From Cylicocyclus nassatus (lineage: Eukaryota > Nematoda > Chromadorea > Rhabditida > Strongylidae), in contig CATQJL010000001.1 in assembly GCA_958299035.1 (NCBI GenBank), forward strand, positions 47,308,444 through 47,372,443: 64,000 nt of DNA. Direction: 5' to 3'. A program made the translations under genes and the position numbers. This document shows positions 45,915 to 59,730 of this stretch, in pieces; the stretch's first letter is position 1; each line of letters opens with the position of its first letter. Under the pieces are notes generated by a model. The model was not told the DNA's origin. It saw only the letters and a program-made list of their open reading frames with translations, and did no database searches.

Positions 45915-47233
45915 GCGGCCTATGATCGGCCCCCACATCCGTGTGGAGGCTGATCGCGATCATCTGAAACTTGGGTACACTTGTTAAATCTCACTTTATG
46001 GTATTGCTGTTCGTAATCTGTCGCTATTTGAAACCGCTTTAATTTGGCATGACTTCGCCTTACACGAATCTGAGAGACGATGATAGTTATAGCGAAGCAC
46101 GGTTCTAATTGTGAGTATCCTAAAAAGTATGCTAAACTTACAGTCATGATGCATATTTATCTATCATAACCACATCGGCGTGCTATTAATTTAACAGAAA
46201 CAGCATAACGCGAGGTAAAGCAGTAGAATGATGAAATGTCTTCTATCTCACATTCAAGAATAACGGAAAGTAACATAATTGAATCAAAGCTCACAAACCT
46301 GAGATTGATCTAGCAGGATATTTTCCAGAGCTTTGGATTTCGGCAGAAAGAGCATTGACTTCAGAAAAAAAAAGCTCAGTCAATTTTGTAAGTTGCTGCT
46401 TTGACAGACAACAATTATAGCAACTCAGAGCCTTTGTGGGAAGAGAGATTTCAAGATCAAACAGTGCATACATACTTTCGGAACTCCTCCTTCAATATTT
46501 GGAGAAGGGTGGATCAGCATCATAGAAAATTCGATCACTTCAGAAGTGTATCCGAGCAGATGTAAAACGGAAGCACTGAGGCTGGATAGAAGATAACTAT
46601 ATCAGTTTTTTTCTCGCTATGATTCAGGAATTCTACAACCTTTTCGTAGCTGTCGATAGCAAATTCACTTACAAAGCATTAAGCCACGTTAGATAACAGC
46701 TGTCTTGCTGATACGGCTAACTCAGAAAATCGCTTTTCTGTCTCGGGTTTTCTAATGATGCTTAGTGAGACAAGAAGCTAATAAATATAAAAAGCTTATT
46801 CTACTCACTGCGATGAGAAGAACTAGATCTCAAGAATTTGGTGAAAAACCTTTGTTTCTTTGAAGTTGTGTCTTTCTTTGCGTAAAGATGTCGGCAGAAA
46901 AGCCATGGTCTGTATATAGAAGAACGTTCCCTGGTTTCTAATAAGAAGTGCTGGGTGCCGATTTCTATTCAAGTTGATTTTAAAGAGAGAAAGTAGAGAA
47001 AAATATCCTTCCCTTATAGGCACTTTTCTTTGCTTAATAGGCAAGGATACTTGGTGACGTGATCATTCGTAATGAGACACATAGTGGTACTAGACGTGCC
47101 TTGATACGCTCATTTCAAATCTATTTTTATTGTCTGCTAGGCGATTGTTTTAAATACATAATTTATGAACGTTTTCTTCTCATGAGAAGTATAAACGTTG
47201 CTCAGAATTCTTGTTTCGCTCCTCATAACATCA
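45915..47233. other. Intergenic, no gene seen
   Basis: Short open frames only; no domain, signal peptide or repeat recognised. Confidence 0.4.
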
Positions 47234-47722
47234 GGGCCGGTAGTAATCTACCCTACATGGTGGTGTCATAGATGCCGGCAGGTTGGCACACATCGCGGAA
47301 AGATGCCAACTCCGCCGGCAGCTCGACGTGCCCCTACCACCTCGACGTGGTAGGGGCACGTCGAGATGCCGGCAGCTCCCTCTCAAAAGAGCACGCTATT
47401 TACCGTGCTCTCTGACCTGCCGGCAGCTGCCATCTCGCGGATTTCGACGAGTTGCCGGCAGGTTGCCGGCAACTGACATCGCGAGGTTGCCGGCAGCTCC
47501 TCCTGCGCTTCCAGATATTTTTCTAAAGAAGAAGTTCTGGAACCGCAGACTTTTATGGAGTTTTCTACAGAGTCGAGGCGGCATCATTATCGAGAAAATT
47601 TTTTGGAAAAAGGCCTGGGACGGCCTAAATTTGGGGTGTCACTTTCTGGCCACCTCACGGAAAAGGTGCCAGCGACCTGCCAACCAGACCTGCCGCCAGA
47701 TCGGGGGGATTACTACCGGCCC
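47234..47722. mobile_element. GGCCGGTAGTAATC element, uninterrupted copy
   Basis: The inverted ends are GGGCCGGTAGTAATC and GATTACTACCGGCCC. The interior is GC-rich and contains an internal palindrome (TGCCCCTACCACCTCGACGTGG), a run of GCCGGCA units at about 47345-47500, and CTGGCCACCTCACGG. This copy gives the unbroken reference for the one at 22512-23523. The 157-codon plus-strand frame across it is a repeat translation. Confidence 0.8.
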
Positions 47723-48520
47723 AGGGGAAGGCCACAATTCATCTAAGCTTGGGTAGCACATCGCGTTGCGTTCACATCCTCAAAAGCTTAAATGTTACCG
47801 ATTCTGTTCAGCATGAGTGTGCGAGAATTTTGCGGAAAAAAGCTCACAGCATATTTCAGACAATCGTTTAACAGATAGCGGAAGCAGATTTGTAATCAGC
47901 GTCTTGAGATGCATTTAATGATATGCGTCCCATTACAAATGGTCACGGTCACTAAGTATCTTTTCGTTGTTAGGTACATGTCTCGATGATGATGTAAAGG
48001 CTGATGGCGAACCTTTTGTTGATAATGATCGTGACGTGTGATCCAGTCGTAATGGTAATGATTCGCAGGTATGTAGGGAAAACGCCATTTTGGGCAGCCG
48101 TGGACAACTGGTCCTCAAACGACGCGCAACATCATTACAAAAAAACCACTTGTCCTCAGAGGCGGCTCAAAATGGCAGATCGTTTACCTTCCCATGACCA
48201 TGATTTTCAACCAGGGTAAAATCTGAACGGATGATTGTGAGTGTGCGCTCTCAAGCTCATACTGCTTCACTATCTGAATGTCATCCGTTCCGTTTTCTCG
48301 AACTTTCTCTTGGAATGGAGTACCGTAACCAGACGACTCAGTGTCAGCAATTCTGTATGTACTAATAAAGTGATAGGCTTGTGTGCGTGTGCCTTGTTGC
48401 TACTTATTATATCAGTATATGTTAAACAGTGAACCAGCGTAAAAACTACCATTGATACGAATTTTTTTTATCTAAAAAGGAGTTTAATTTTACTATTCAT
48501 TTGATTTCATTTGCACCAAA
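47723..48520. other. Intergenic downstream of the amylase gene
   Basis: The stretch includes a partial copy of the GCAGATTTG(T/G)AATCAGCG repeat (about 47880-47945) and a loose inverted repeat around 48080-48190 (GCCATTTTGGGCAGCCGTGGACAA against TTGTCC..GGCGGCTCAAAATGGC). I found no canonical AATAAA on the minus strand just past the amylase stop. Confidence 0.4.
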
Positions 48521-51825
<3,305 letters not shown>

Positions 51826-52077
51826 GTCTGAAAATAACGGAGATTGATGTTCTGGGATTTTACGTCATTTGGTGATATATTCATTAGGCAAATATCGCTG
51901 GTATGTGTGTGTTTTGTTATTAGATTAATAAATTCTCATTATGTTAACATAAAATTTAGAGGAGTTAGAATTTTTTGACATACTCAGAAAAATTCTGTGA
52001 ATTTGGCTTGAATTGAAGGCCTCTAAATTTGTAAGAATGTCACAAGATAATAAAAACACTATTTGGAGATTGTTAAC

Positions 52078-52331
52078 AGCTTACTTACGGGCATACCTTT
52101 ATAGGGTGCTCACCTTGATAAGGTAGTCTTCTGCTCAAAAAAAACGTAGACTTACTTAGCTAATCCTGCTTAGTGCATGACATCTGTGCAGTTCTTTGCC
52201 TTACTAAGCTTCTTACGGGCATACCTTTATGGGATGTTCACCTTGATAAGGTAGTCTACTGTTCAAAAAAAAACGTAGACTTACTTAGCTAAACTTGCTT
52301 AGTGCATGACATCTGTGCAGTTCTTTGCCCT
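52078..52331. promoter_or_regulatory. Duplicated 128-bp upstream block with GATA-type sites
   Basis: Two tandem copies share ACGGGCATACCTTTAT, CACCTTGATAAGGTAGTCT, AAAAACGTAGACTTACTTAGCTAA and GTGCATGACATCTGTGCAG. Each contains TGATAA (52116-52121 and 52244-52249), lying about 290 and 420 bp upstream of the amylase ATG. TGATAA is the core bound by intestinal GATA factors (ELT-2 type) in Caenorhabditis. Another AGATAA lies near 52045. Promoter function is inferred from position and motif only. Confidence 0.5.
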
Positions 52332-53545
52332 ATAAGATTGCAAAAACTGATATGGAGAATGTTAAAGACTTCACAACAATGTAAGGAGTCGCGTGCGAAG
52401 ATTAAGAAGTTCAAAGTCGATGTTTTATTTTGGAGCATTGAGACATTCGAGTCAAAGTACAGTGTTCAATGGTGGACTTTTGAGAGATGTTTGACAGATG
52501 TTACTGGACACATAAATTACCAGCAGCAACGTCAACACCATCAATATCATGTTGAAGGCTGAGGGTAGCTTGAAGAATGAATGCGCTCATTTCAGTTGCA
52601 CGTGTTGTTTTCTCAAAGTTGCCGTTCAGTCAATCACGATGTGATTCCGTAAAGGATCGGTACTTCGTACCAGCGTAATCTACTGGAATTTCTTTCTTGT
52701 TTGAAAATGGCAGTATTTTATTGATTCTTTAGTGCTTAGTATTATTATTCATTTCTATTTAATTTCCATGGCTGTTTTATGTTCATTAGTTTGATATAAA
52801 TGTGTCACCTTGAAGTTTTACATGTTGACAGCAGCGTAAAAGCATACAAAATCAAGTAGATTCTTCACTTGATACAGTGTGCTTGCGGTGCCGAACAAAT
52901 GCATGTGAACAAATAGCCACTCCAGTGATGCCGGCCTTTTGCGCGCGCAAGCGGCCGGCGTCACAGGTGTAGCTATTTGTTCACGCTCAGATTTTACCGC
53001 ATCTTCCGAGCACCGTAAGTGCACTATATTCAGCGAAAATTCTGCTCAAATCAAAGTGGCCTTCGACTATTTTTAACTGCACCTTGCGGCTTCAACCTCA
53101 CTCCGTCGAACAAAATGTCCAAGCAAAGTAGGATGCAAGACTTGGTGCGAATGAGCCAATTTGCACCATTTTTGCGTCTCGGATTCTTATTGGTAATCGA
53201 TAAAGTGCTTCTGACCACGAACAGTGGCCTTTTCAGATATTTTGCGTATGCGTGGTGCCACAGAGCAAAGTTCTTTAGTATGTGACAAAATGTTCGAGAG
53301 CTATTCCCCAGTGCCTGCTAATGACCTTTAGAATGAATTTTTCCATATATAGAAACTAGAACCTCTAAAAAAATGCGTCAATGCACCAAATGCATTTTAA
53401 GCTAATAATTTTGTAAATGCGGAAGTTAGAAGGCTGCTTAAAGATAGATAATCCCTAATGGGGTCATTTGAACAATCTTCTTGGTTACTGAGCCCTTGAC
53501 ATTGGCGCCAGATTTGATGAGATTGTCATGGGGCTCTTAGTTTTG
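52332..53545. other. Intergenic, one hairpin
   Basis: No gene recognised upstream of the amylase promoter region. The only clear structure is the hairpin at 52907-52986. Confidence 0.4.
52907..52986. repeat. 80-bp foldback hairpin
   Basis: GTGAACAAATAGC..CACTCCAGTGATGCCGGCC pairs with an inverted GTGAACAAATAGCTACACCTGTGACGCCGGCC-type arm around TTTTGCGCGCGCAAG. The outer 13 bases pair perfectly. A small MITE or a small-RNA hairpin would look like this. Confidence 0.7.
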
Positions 53546-54140
53546 TGCTACAAGGTGTCCGAACAAAATCGAAGAGTTGACTGCTAATAAATTTATTATC
53601 TCATCACTTTCGCGGAATAGTAGCAAATTGTAGGGCTAGCTTCAACCTAGCACAATACAAAATGAGTGAAGAATAATTTCCTTCACGTAGGATTACTGTA
53701 GTAATTTCCAGCAGTATACCATCATTGTAATTCAGCAGCAATATCGGGAAATTTTTAAAGCGACTAGAAACTTTCTTGGCGTAATTTTTATACGAACTGT
53801 CCTGAATAAATAGCTTTGTACCTATTTATAGAGCATTTTAGAAGGTATAATCAACATTCGTGATTCTTTAGAAAGCCACTGTTACGATCCATCTGTTGAC
53901 CTGTGAATTGAATGATGTATAGAAGCGAAAAGCTTTTATATGGAATCAGCATGCTTATTTGAGTAACAATGTTTCCAACTTCTTGAGACATTTTGGGAGC
54001 AAGATGCCTCTATTCGATGATCCTTTTTCTTCAGTGAATCAGAGTTTGAGCCAGCCCTACAATATGCTACCTAGTCAGCGAAAGCTGTTTGAAAAAGAGT
54101 TATCAACTATCACATTTTCTGGAACACCCTAGTTCCGACG
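53546..54140. mobile_element. Possible degraded GGTGTCC-ended element
   Basis: The left end has ACAAGGTGTCCGAACAAAATC and the right end the inverse of CTAGGGTGTTCCAGAAAATG, resembling the ends of the 21.8-kb MITE. The arms are too diverged to align further by eye. Confidence 0.4.
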
Positions 54141-56516
54141 CCAGCGCAATATCTAAAGGCTACTGCATGACAAAGGCGCAGAAGCAGTATTAGTTGAGCG
54201 GGCTCGAACGCGGCGCGCGCATATCTTCACCGTTGTAAATCCTGTGCCTCATGCGCTCTGCGGCTAATAGAGCTGCGTTCGCGCCCAAAGCTACTGTGCT
54301 TTTGTCATGCAACAGCCTACAACTCTCTTTGCTTAACGTGGATGTAGACTACCGGTGGCCCACGCACTGTATGTTGCCAGGGACGATGTGGACCACAAGT
54401 GGTCTCCACCCCTTGCAAAACCATATCCTTTTCAGGTCTTTTCTTTTTTCCACACTCTAGTATTTTTTCCATTTTTTTGCACTCATGGAAACTGTATACT
54501 TTGTCGTCCAAGAAGATGATTGTAGCTTTGTACAAAAAATAATCACAAAACTTTCCCACACCAAAAGTGTTGTGCAAAATCGCTCGTCCCACAGCGCCGT
54601 CATTGAAAATTAGTCGATGTCAATGAGCTGAACTTGGGCACTAGGTATAGGTCGTTTAAAAATTCATGACGACAATGACTGCGGTCTTTGCGTCCACAAG
54701 AGCAGAAAACAGTCAAACGAAAAAGGCATCACCTCAAATCTCAGCTCAGTCGCTTTCATTGTCTAAATAGTGTCACAAAGCATAAAAACCATTCGAGTAG
54801 AAGTGAAAACCTAGGAAATGCGTTTGCCAGGAGGTGCGTGCCTGTAGCGCGCGGCCGCGTCATCGCCACGATTAGTGAAAGCTCTATACCTATTTTCAAG
54901 CCTTGAAGGCAGTGTCTCACCAAAATTTAGTGGACGGGATTTTTGCATTTTGCAAAAATGTCGGACCCTGTCTAGCACTGTATAGCTTAAAATCGCACAA
55001 AGTTCCCAAAAACCTTTTTTTCTGGAGGCCCCGCGGAAGCAACGTGTGCGAGTTGTGCCTTCCAACTTCAGCCTCAGCCACAGTGGCAGCAACAGAGGGG
55101 AGGTCGATGTCAAGTGGAGAGACATGATCAAACGTGTAAGGGGAGACCGAAGGAGTCGTCCGCGCGTACCAAATCGCTCTCCGCGTACCACTTTGAGCGA
55201 ACTTTTCTCAGCGTGAAGGGGTCAAATTGAGTGGGACTTGTTGCAATGGCCTATTTAGAGGTCCCTATAATAGAATATATGGAGATCCGCGCGACTTCAA
55301 CTTTGGTGAGACACTGCTCCACTGTTTGATCTAAACGAGAGGATACCAAAAGTCATCCACAGGACTCTGTACAGATGTGCTTTGTCAAACGAAACATCGT
55401 TTTGGGAGCAATTGCTGAAGTCTGTAGAGTAGATATCTCAAAACATGTTAGACATGCATACATACGTCTGACCTCCGCACACCTGCTATGTTACATTACA
55501 GACCTGCTTGAACGTGTTCTTTTCAAAAAACGCGCGAGTTCAAAATGAACCAAAATAAAGAAATGGCTATATTACAAAGCACATTGACACATGCCCAGAT
55601 TCGATCCCGAAGTGCGTGGCTAACGCCACACACCTCATTCGAAAAATTTAGTCCTCCCCCTTCCCCAAACGAAACCTGAGACCGCCTCAGGTGTACAATA
55701 TTACTGCCGACTGTACATGCAAAAAACTTCGGAATTTATGTGTCAATACCTGTTCTCGAATTCAATGTTTTTTAGATCATCACCAACCCAACTCAGTTCC
55801 ACCGGAGTATAGGAAAGTTCACATGAATTGGGGATGTTTTGGAAAGGAATATTTGAAGGCCCAGGAGATTTACCATTGGCTGAGGAGAGAGAATTAAACC
55901 ATTGCTTCCCCCCTTTTGGCAATATAGATCTAACTTGATAAGCTTTGATGTAAAAGGCGCTCCGTTTCACTACTTAGGCAATTTATTAAAGATGCTAAGA
56001 GTGAATTGAGGCTCTAGTTATTTTTTTATGCACGACTCGCTGCTGCGAGTGGAGGTGCGGAGAGGGAATGTCATTGCCATAAGTTTTTTTGTTGCTTCGA
56101 TAAACCGAAGCAGTGTCGTTATCTTCCTTGCAAGAGTGCACACTGACGTTTATCTTTTCATTGAAAGCTGTTCTGAAACGAGCTGTTATTTTCTTGTTGT
56201 ATTTGATCATTGTATTATTGTGCTCCTCCCCCCCCCCATCACATAATTTTTTACAGGTAATAAATTGGTGAAGCTGTGGGGGCTTCTTTCTCAGATTGCT
56301 TGAAGCCAACCTGTGCCGGGCGCTGGGCTCCGCTTGCGAGTTTTTGTTTTGAGCGCTTTAACACATGCCGACGTCAAACTGTGCGTGGCAGCGCTGTATA
56401 ACGCGATATTGCAGAACATTTTCGTTGTTGTTTATTCTGTAGCTGTTTAAGAGGTCCGGAAATGTTCTGTAAACATATACTTGGACGACGGAGCCTAAAG
56501 ACAGACCGCCTTAGGC
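54141..56516. other. Intergenic repeat-derived DNA
   Basis: No gene seen. GC-rich segments at about 54820-55320 (CGCGGCCGCGTCATCGCCACGATTAG and GTCTCACCAAA..TTTAG repeated in inverse as ACTTTGGTGAGAC) look like parts of old elements. About 55560-55690 is related to the repeat ending at 57062. A C10 run lies at 56228-56237. Confidence 0.4.
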
Positions 56517-56740
56517 CTCGGACAGAGTTCACGCGACTTCATCGCCGCGATCCCAAACAAGACAAACAGTTACGAGTCCATTGCATTCTGCATCCTGCAT
56601 TTCGGTCGTGATAGTTAGGCACGAATGGTCGTGTTGGAGAACTAACACAACCGAAAGGCAAGATGATCGGCATGCAATATACTCGTTTTTTCTTGTAGGA
56701 AGAATCGCGGCGATGAAAGGCGTGAACTCTGCCCTTAGAT
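56517..56740. repeat. Palindromic MITE, about 225 bp
   Basis: Left arm CAGAGTTCACGCGACTTCATCGCCGCGATCCC pairs with a right arm reading GAATCGCGGCGATGAAAGGCGTGAACTCTG. The middle contains TTGCAT..ATGCAA partial symmetry. It is non-coding. Confidence 0.7.
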
Positions 56741-56789
56741 TACCCCGAATGCAAAAAAAATAGGAAATGCTAGATCTGAAGCAGTGTAT

Positions 56790-57062
56790 ACGAGGGGAAT
56801 CCCCCCCTCTGCGATAATGGGTCGCGAAATTTTTGAACCTTCTTTACATGAGTAATAAAAATGTGCAAGTTTGTTTATACTTGTAAATAAATAAAATAAT
56901 TTTTAAAATCCTTTAAAAACTCAATTTAGGCTTATGAAAAGTTCTTTTTCGATGTTAGGAGCCTGCAAAAATTTTTTCGAATTGGTTAACGCCACGCACC
57001 CCCACCAAAAGAAAATTTTTGTCCCCCTCCCCGAACGGAAATCCTGGGTACGCCACTGCTAA
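56790..57062. repeat. Dispersed repeat, CGGAAATCCTGGGTACGCCACTG family
   Basis: Same family as 37855-38207: shared AATGGGTCGCGAAATTTTT near one end, and CCCTCCCCGAACGGAAATCCT near the other. This copy ends GGGTACGCCACTG. Confidence 0.65.
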
Positions 57063-57201
57063 AAAGGATATGCCTCTGCAAGAGGTGTGGGCCACCAGTG
57101 GTCCACATCGTCGTCAATAGGCTAACTAAGCGAATTGTGAAAGCAGCTGCTTTGCGCAGCTATGCATCGAGTTCGCGTTTAGACCAAGCAGGGCGCCGTT
57201 T

Positions 57202-57664
57202 AGGGTTGTTTCAGACTGCCGTACTGACCGTAGCAGATTGCAGCAGACTGCAGCAGACTGCGCAGACTGCAGCTTATTGCAGCTGACGGCACTGACCGCA
57301 AGGGCCGCACAGATCGCTGCATCCTTTGTAAGGGTGGAGAAAATGAATATTTGTAGCCCAAACAATCAAAACAATATATGCCTAGCCCCAAAAGACAATA
57401 CGAGCGGTGAAACAGGTATATGCAATAACAGGGGGAATCAGAACAAATATAAGCATACCAAAGGAAAACAATCGCTAAAATTTGATTGAGAAAAGTAAGT
57501 TAGAACCTATGAATTCCTAGGCGTAAATCGCGTGTTATGACGTGATCGTAATTGTTTTCCTTTTTACGATAGGATGCAGTAACCTGTGCGGCCGTTGCGC
57601 CAGTGCGGTCAGTGCAGTCAGCTGCAGTCTGCTGCGGTCAATGTGGCAGTATGAAACAACCCTT
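57202..57664. repeat. Inverted-repeat element with CAG-rich arms
   Basis: The outer ends are AGGGTTGTTTCAGACTGCC and GGCAGTATGAAACAACCCTT. Inside each arm are several copies of GCAGACTGCAGCAG or the inverse, and a GCGGCCGCAC-like block. The loop region (57310-57580) is unrelated AT-rich sequence. Confidence 0.7.
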
Positions 57665-58072
57665 ACATACATGAAGAGTTTCGAAGGAGCAACCATTGCT
57701 CAAGTTGCATTTGTCAGGGCTTCATCTTCCTTAACACGATTCTGCCTTTTCGAACCAAATTTTTCTCCGCTGTTTCAAACAGACACACCGTTGATCATAT
57801 AGCTGTGGTGTTAACGGTGGCGCAAGATTGGTTCAAGTGGCACAGAGGCCAGCACTGAGAGCTAAAGTCTCATCTTGTTTTTTTTTTCAAATAGAGGAGC
57901 AGCTGAGAAGGGTTTCAAGGCAGATCTCGAGGGAGTTGTGCTAGACTACTAGCGGCATATAATGTTTCACATGACCCCATCAAGAGTCATCTTTGTCAAA
58001 CCAGCAATGGCCAGCAGTCAGCGTAGAAAGGTATCTCAACGATAGAACCTTTTTACAAAAAGCTTGCATATA
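57665..58072. other. Spacer, no gene seen
   Basis: AT-rich sequence between two inverted-repeat elements; nothing recognised. Confidence 0.35.
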
Positions 58073-59728
58073 CAGTGACCGCCAAAAAGTTGCGGACAAA
58101 CCCCTCTCCCTTTTTCATCGCTCTTTTTCAGAGGGAAAACAAGGATGAAAAAATGTAATAATTGCATGATGTGATAGAGCTCTTCAAGATATACAATCTA
58201 CACTTTGAGTTTTCTGAGAAACATGTGTTCTAAAAATTTTAAGAACGTTTTTCTAAAAAAAGTCCGAAAATGGCCGCGCCACAATGTCGCGGACAATAAT
58301 TCTTCGAACGCAAAAATTTTCTTTTAAGTCCTATTTTAAAGCGGAAACACAAGTTATCCGGACGGGCAAGCATACTACTATACAGAGCTCGTCAAGAACT
58401 ACACACTGGTTACGGTTGCTTCCCCAGAAAACGTAAGTTTGATTTTATTTTAGTTTTTTCAAAAAACAACTTCTAATTTCCTGTATCAAGCCAAATTTCT
58501 TCACACGGAAACCTGTTCAAGACATCCCAACAAAACCTTCTGGATAAAATAGATGCTCTTTGCCATCCTCTATGCATCGGACGAGTGGTGATGAGTTTCT
58601 TGGCTGAAAATGGCCCTTGGCAGTGCTTGCACATGACCCCACCTGCACCTCACCATTGACTGTACCGCTTTGCAGGCTTGTAACTCGGCCTGCAGTCAAT
58701 ATTTGAGCCTGCAATTAGGCTCGTTCGAAAGAACGAGACTTCCTCTACACGATAGTATACAAATAAGTTCAGTTTGAGCAATCTCAGAGATTTGGCGGAT
58801 AGGGTGGTAGAGGGCAGCTTCAGTTGTAGTCTCAGCACTTTTCCGCTAAAGATGAAGAGAGCTCCTTTCGCTACGAATTTCATCCTGGAAGTTCAAAACT
58901 GTCAATTTCCTTGTAATAAATCCATTTCGAAGCTGCAAGACCATTCTGGTGTACATAAGAGCTTTCACTCCAATCACCTCTAAGGCTGCACTTTTTCACC
59001 CCATCCGCCAAATCTCTGAAATTTTTCAAACTCAACTCATTTGCATATCTTCGTGTCCAGGAACTCACGCTCTTTCGAATGAGCCTAATTGCAGGCTCAA
59101 ATATTGACTGCAGGCCGAGTTACAAGCCTGCAAAGCGGTACAGTCAATGGTGAGGTGCAGGTGGGGTCATGTGCAAGCACTGCCAAGGGCCATTTTCAGC
59201 CAAGAAACTCATCACCACTCGTCCGATGCATAGAGTATGGCAAAGAGCATCTATTTTATCCAGACGGCTTTGTTGGGATGTCTTGAACAGGTTTCCGTGT
59301 GAAGAAATTTGGCGTGATAGAAAATTAGAAGTTGTTTTTTGAAAAAACTAAAATAAAACTCAAGCTTGCGTTTTCTGATGGAGCAACCGTAACCAGTGTG
59401 TAGTTCTTGACGAGCTCTGTGCTCTAGTAGTATGCTTGCCCGTCCGGATAACTTGTGTTTCCGCTTTAAAATAGGACTTAAAAGAAAATTTTTGCGTTCG
59501 AAGAATTATTGTCCGCGACATTGTGGCGCGGCCATTTTCGGACTTTTTTTAGAAAAACGTTCTTAAAATTTTTAGAACACATGTTTCTCAGAAAACTCAA
59601 AGTGTAGATTGCAGATCTTGAAGAGCTCTATCACCTCCTGCAATTATTACATTTTTTCATCTTTGTTTTCTCTCTGAAAAAGATGAAAAAGGGAGGGAGG
59701 CTTGTCCGCAACTTTTTGGCGGTCACTG
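58073..59728. mobile_element. Tc1-like palindromic element, 1.66 kb
   Basis: The ends CAGTGACCGCCAAAAAGTTGCG and their exact inverse are flanked by TA (58071-58072, 59729-59730). The arms are about 730 bp each and nearly identical (mirrored 65-codon frames differ at only two residues); the core is about 200 bp. CAGTG..CCAAAAAGT with TA insertion fits Tc1-family termini. There is no transposase frame. High arm identity suggests recent mobility or arm homogenisation. Confidence 0.88.
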
Positions 59729-59730
59729 TA

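Noticed and set aside
47283..47756. 157-codon plus-strand open frame
   Set aside because: It runs through the GC-rich GGCCGG element, which has a second interrupted copy; the apparent protein is repeat translation.
55590..55630. tRNA-like sequence with GATTCGATCCCG
   Set aside because: No acceptor stem, D arm or anticodon arm can be folded around it.
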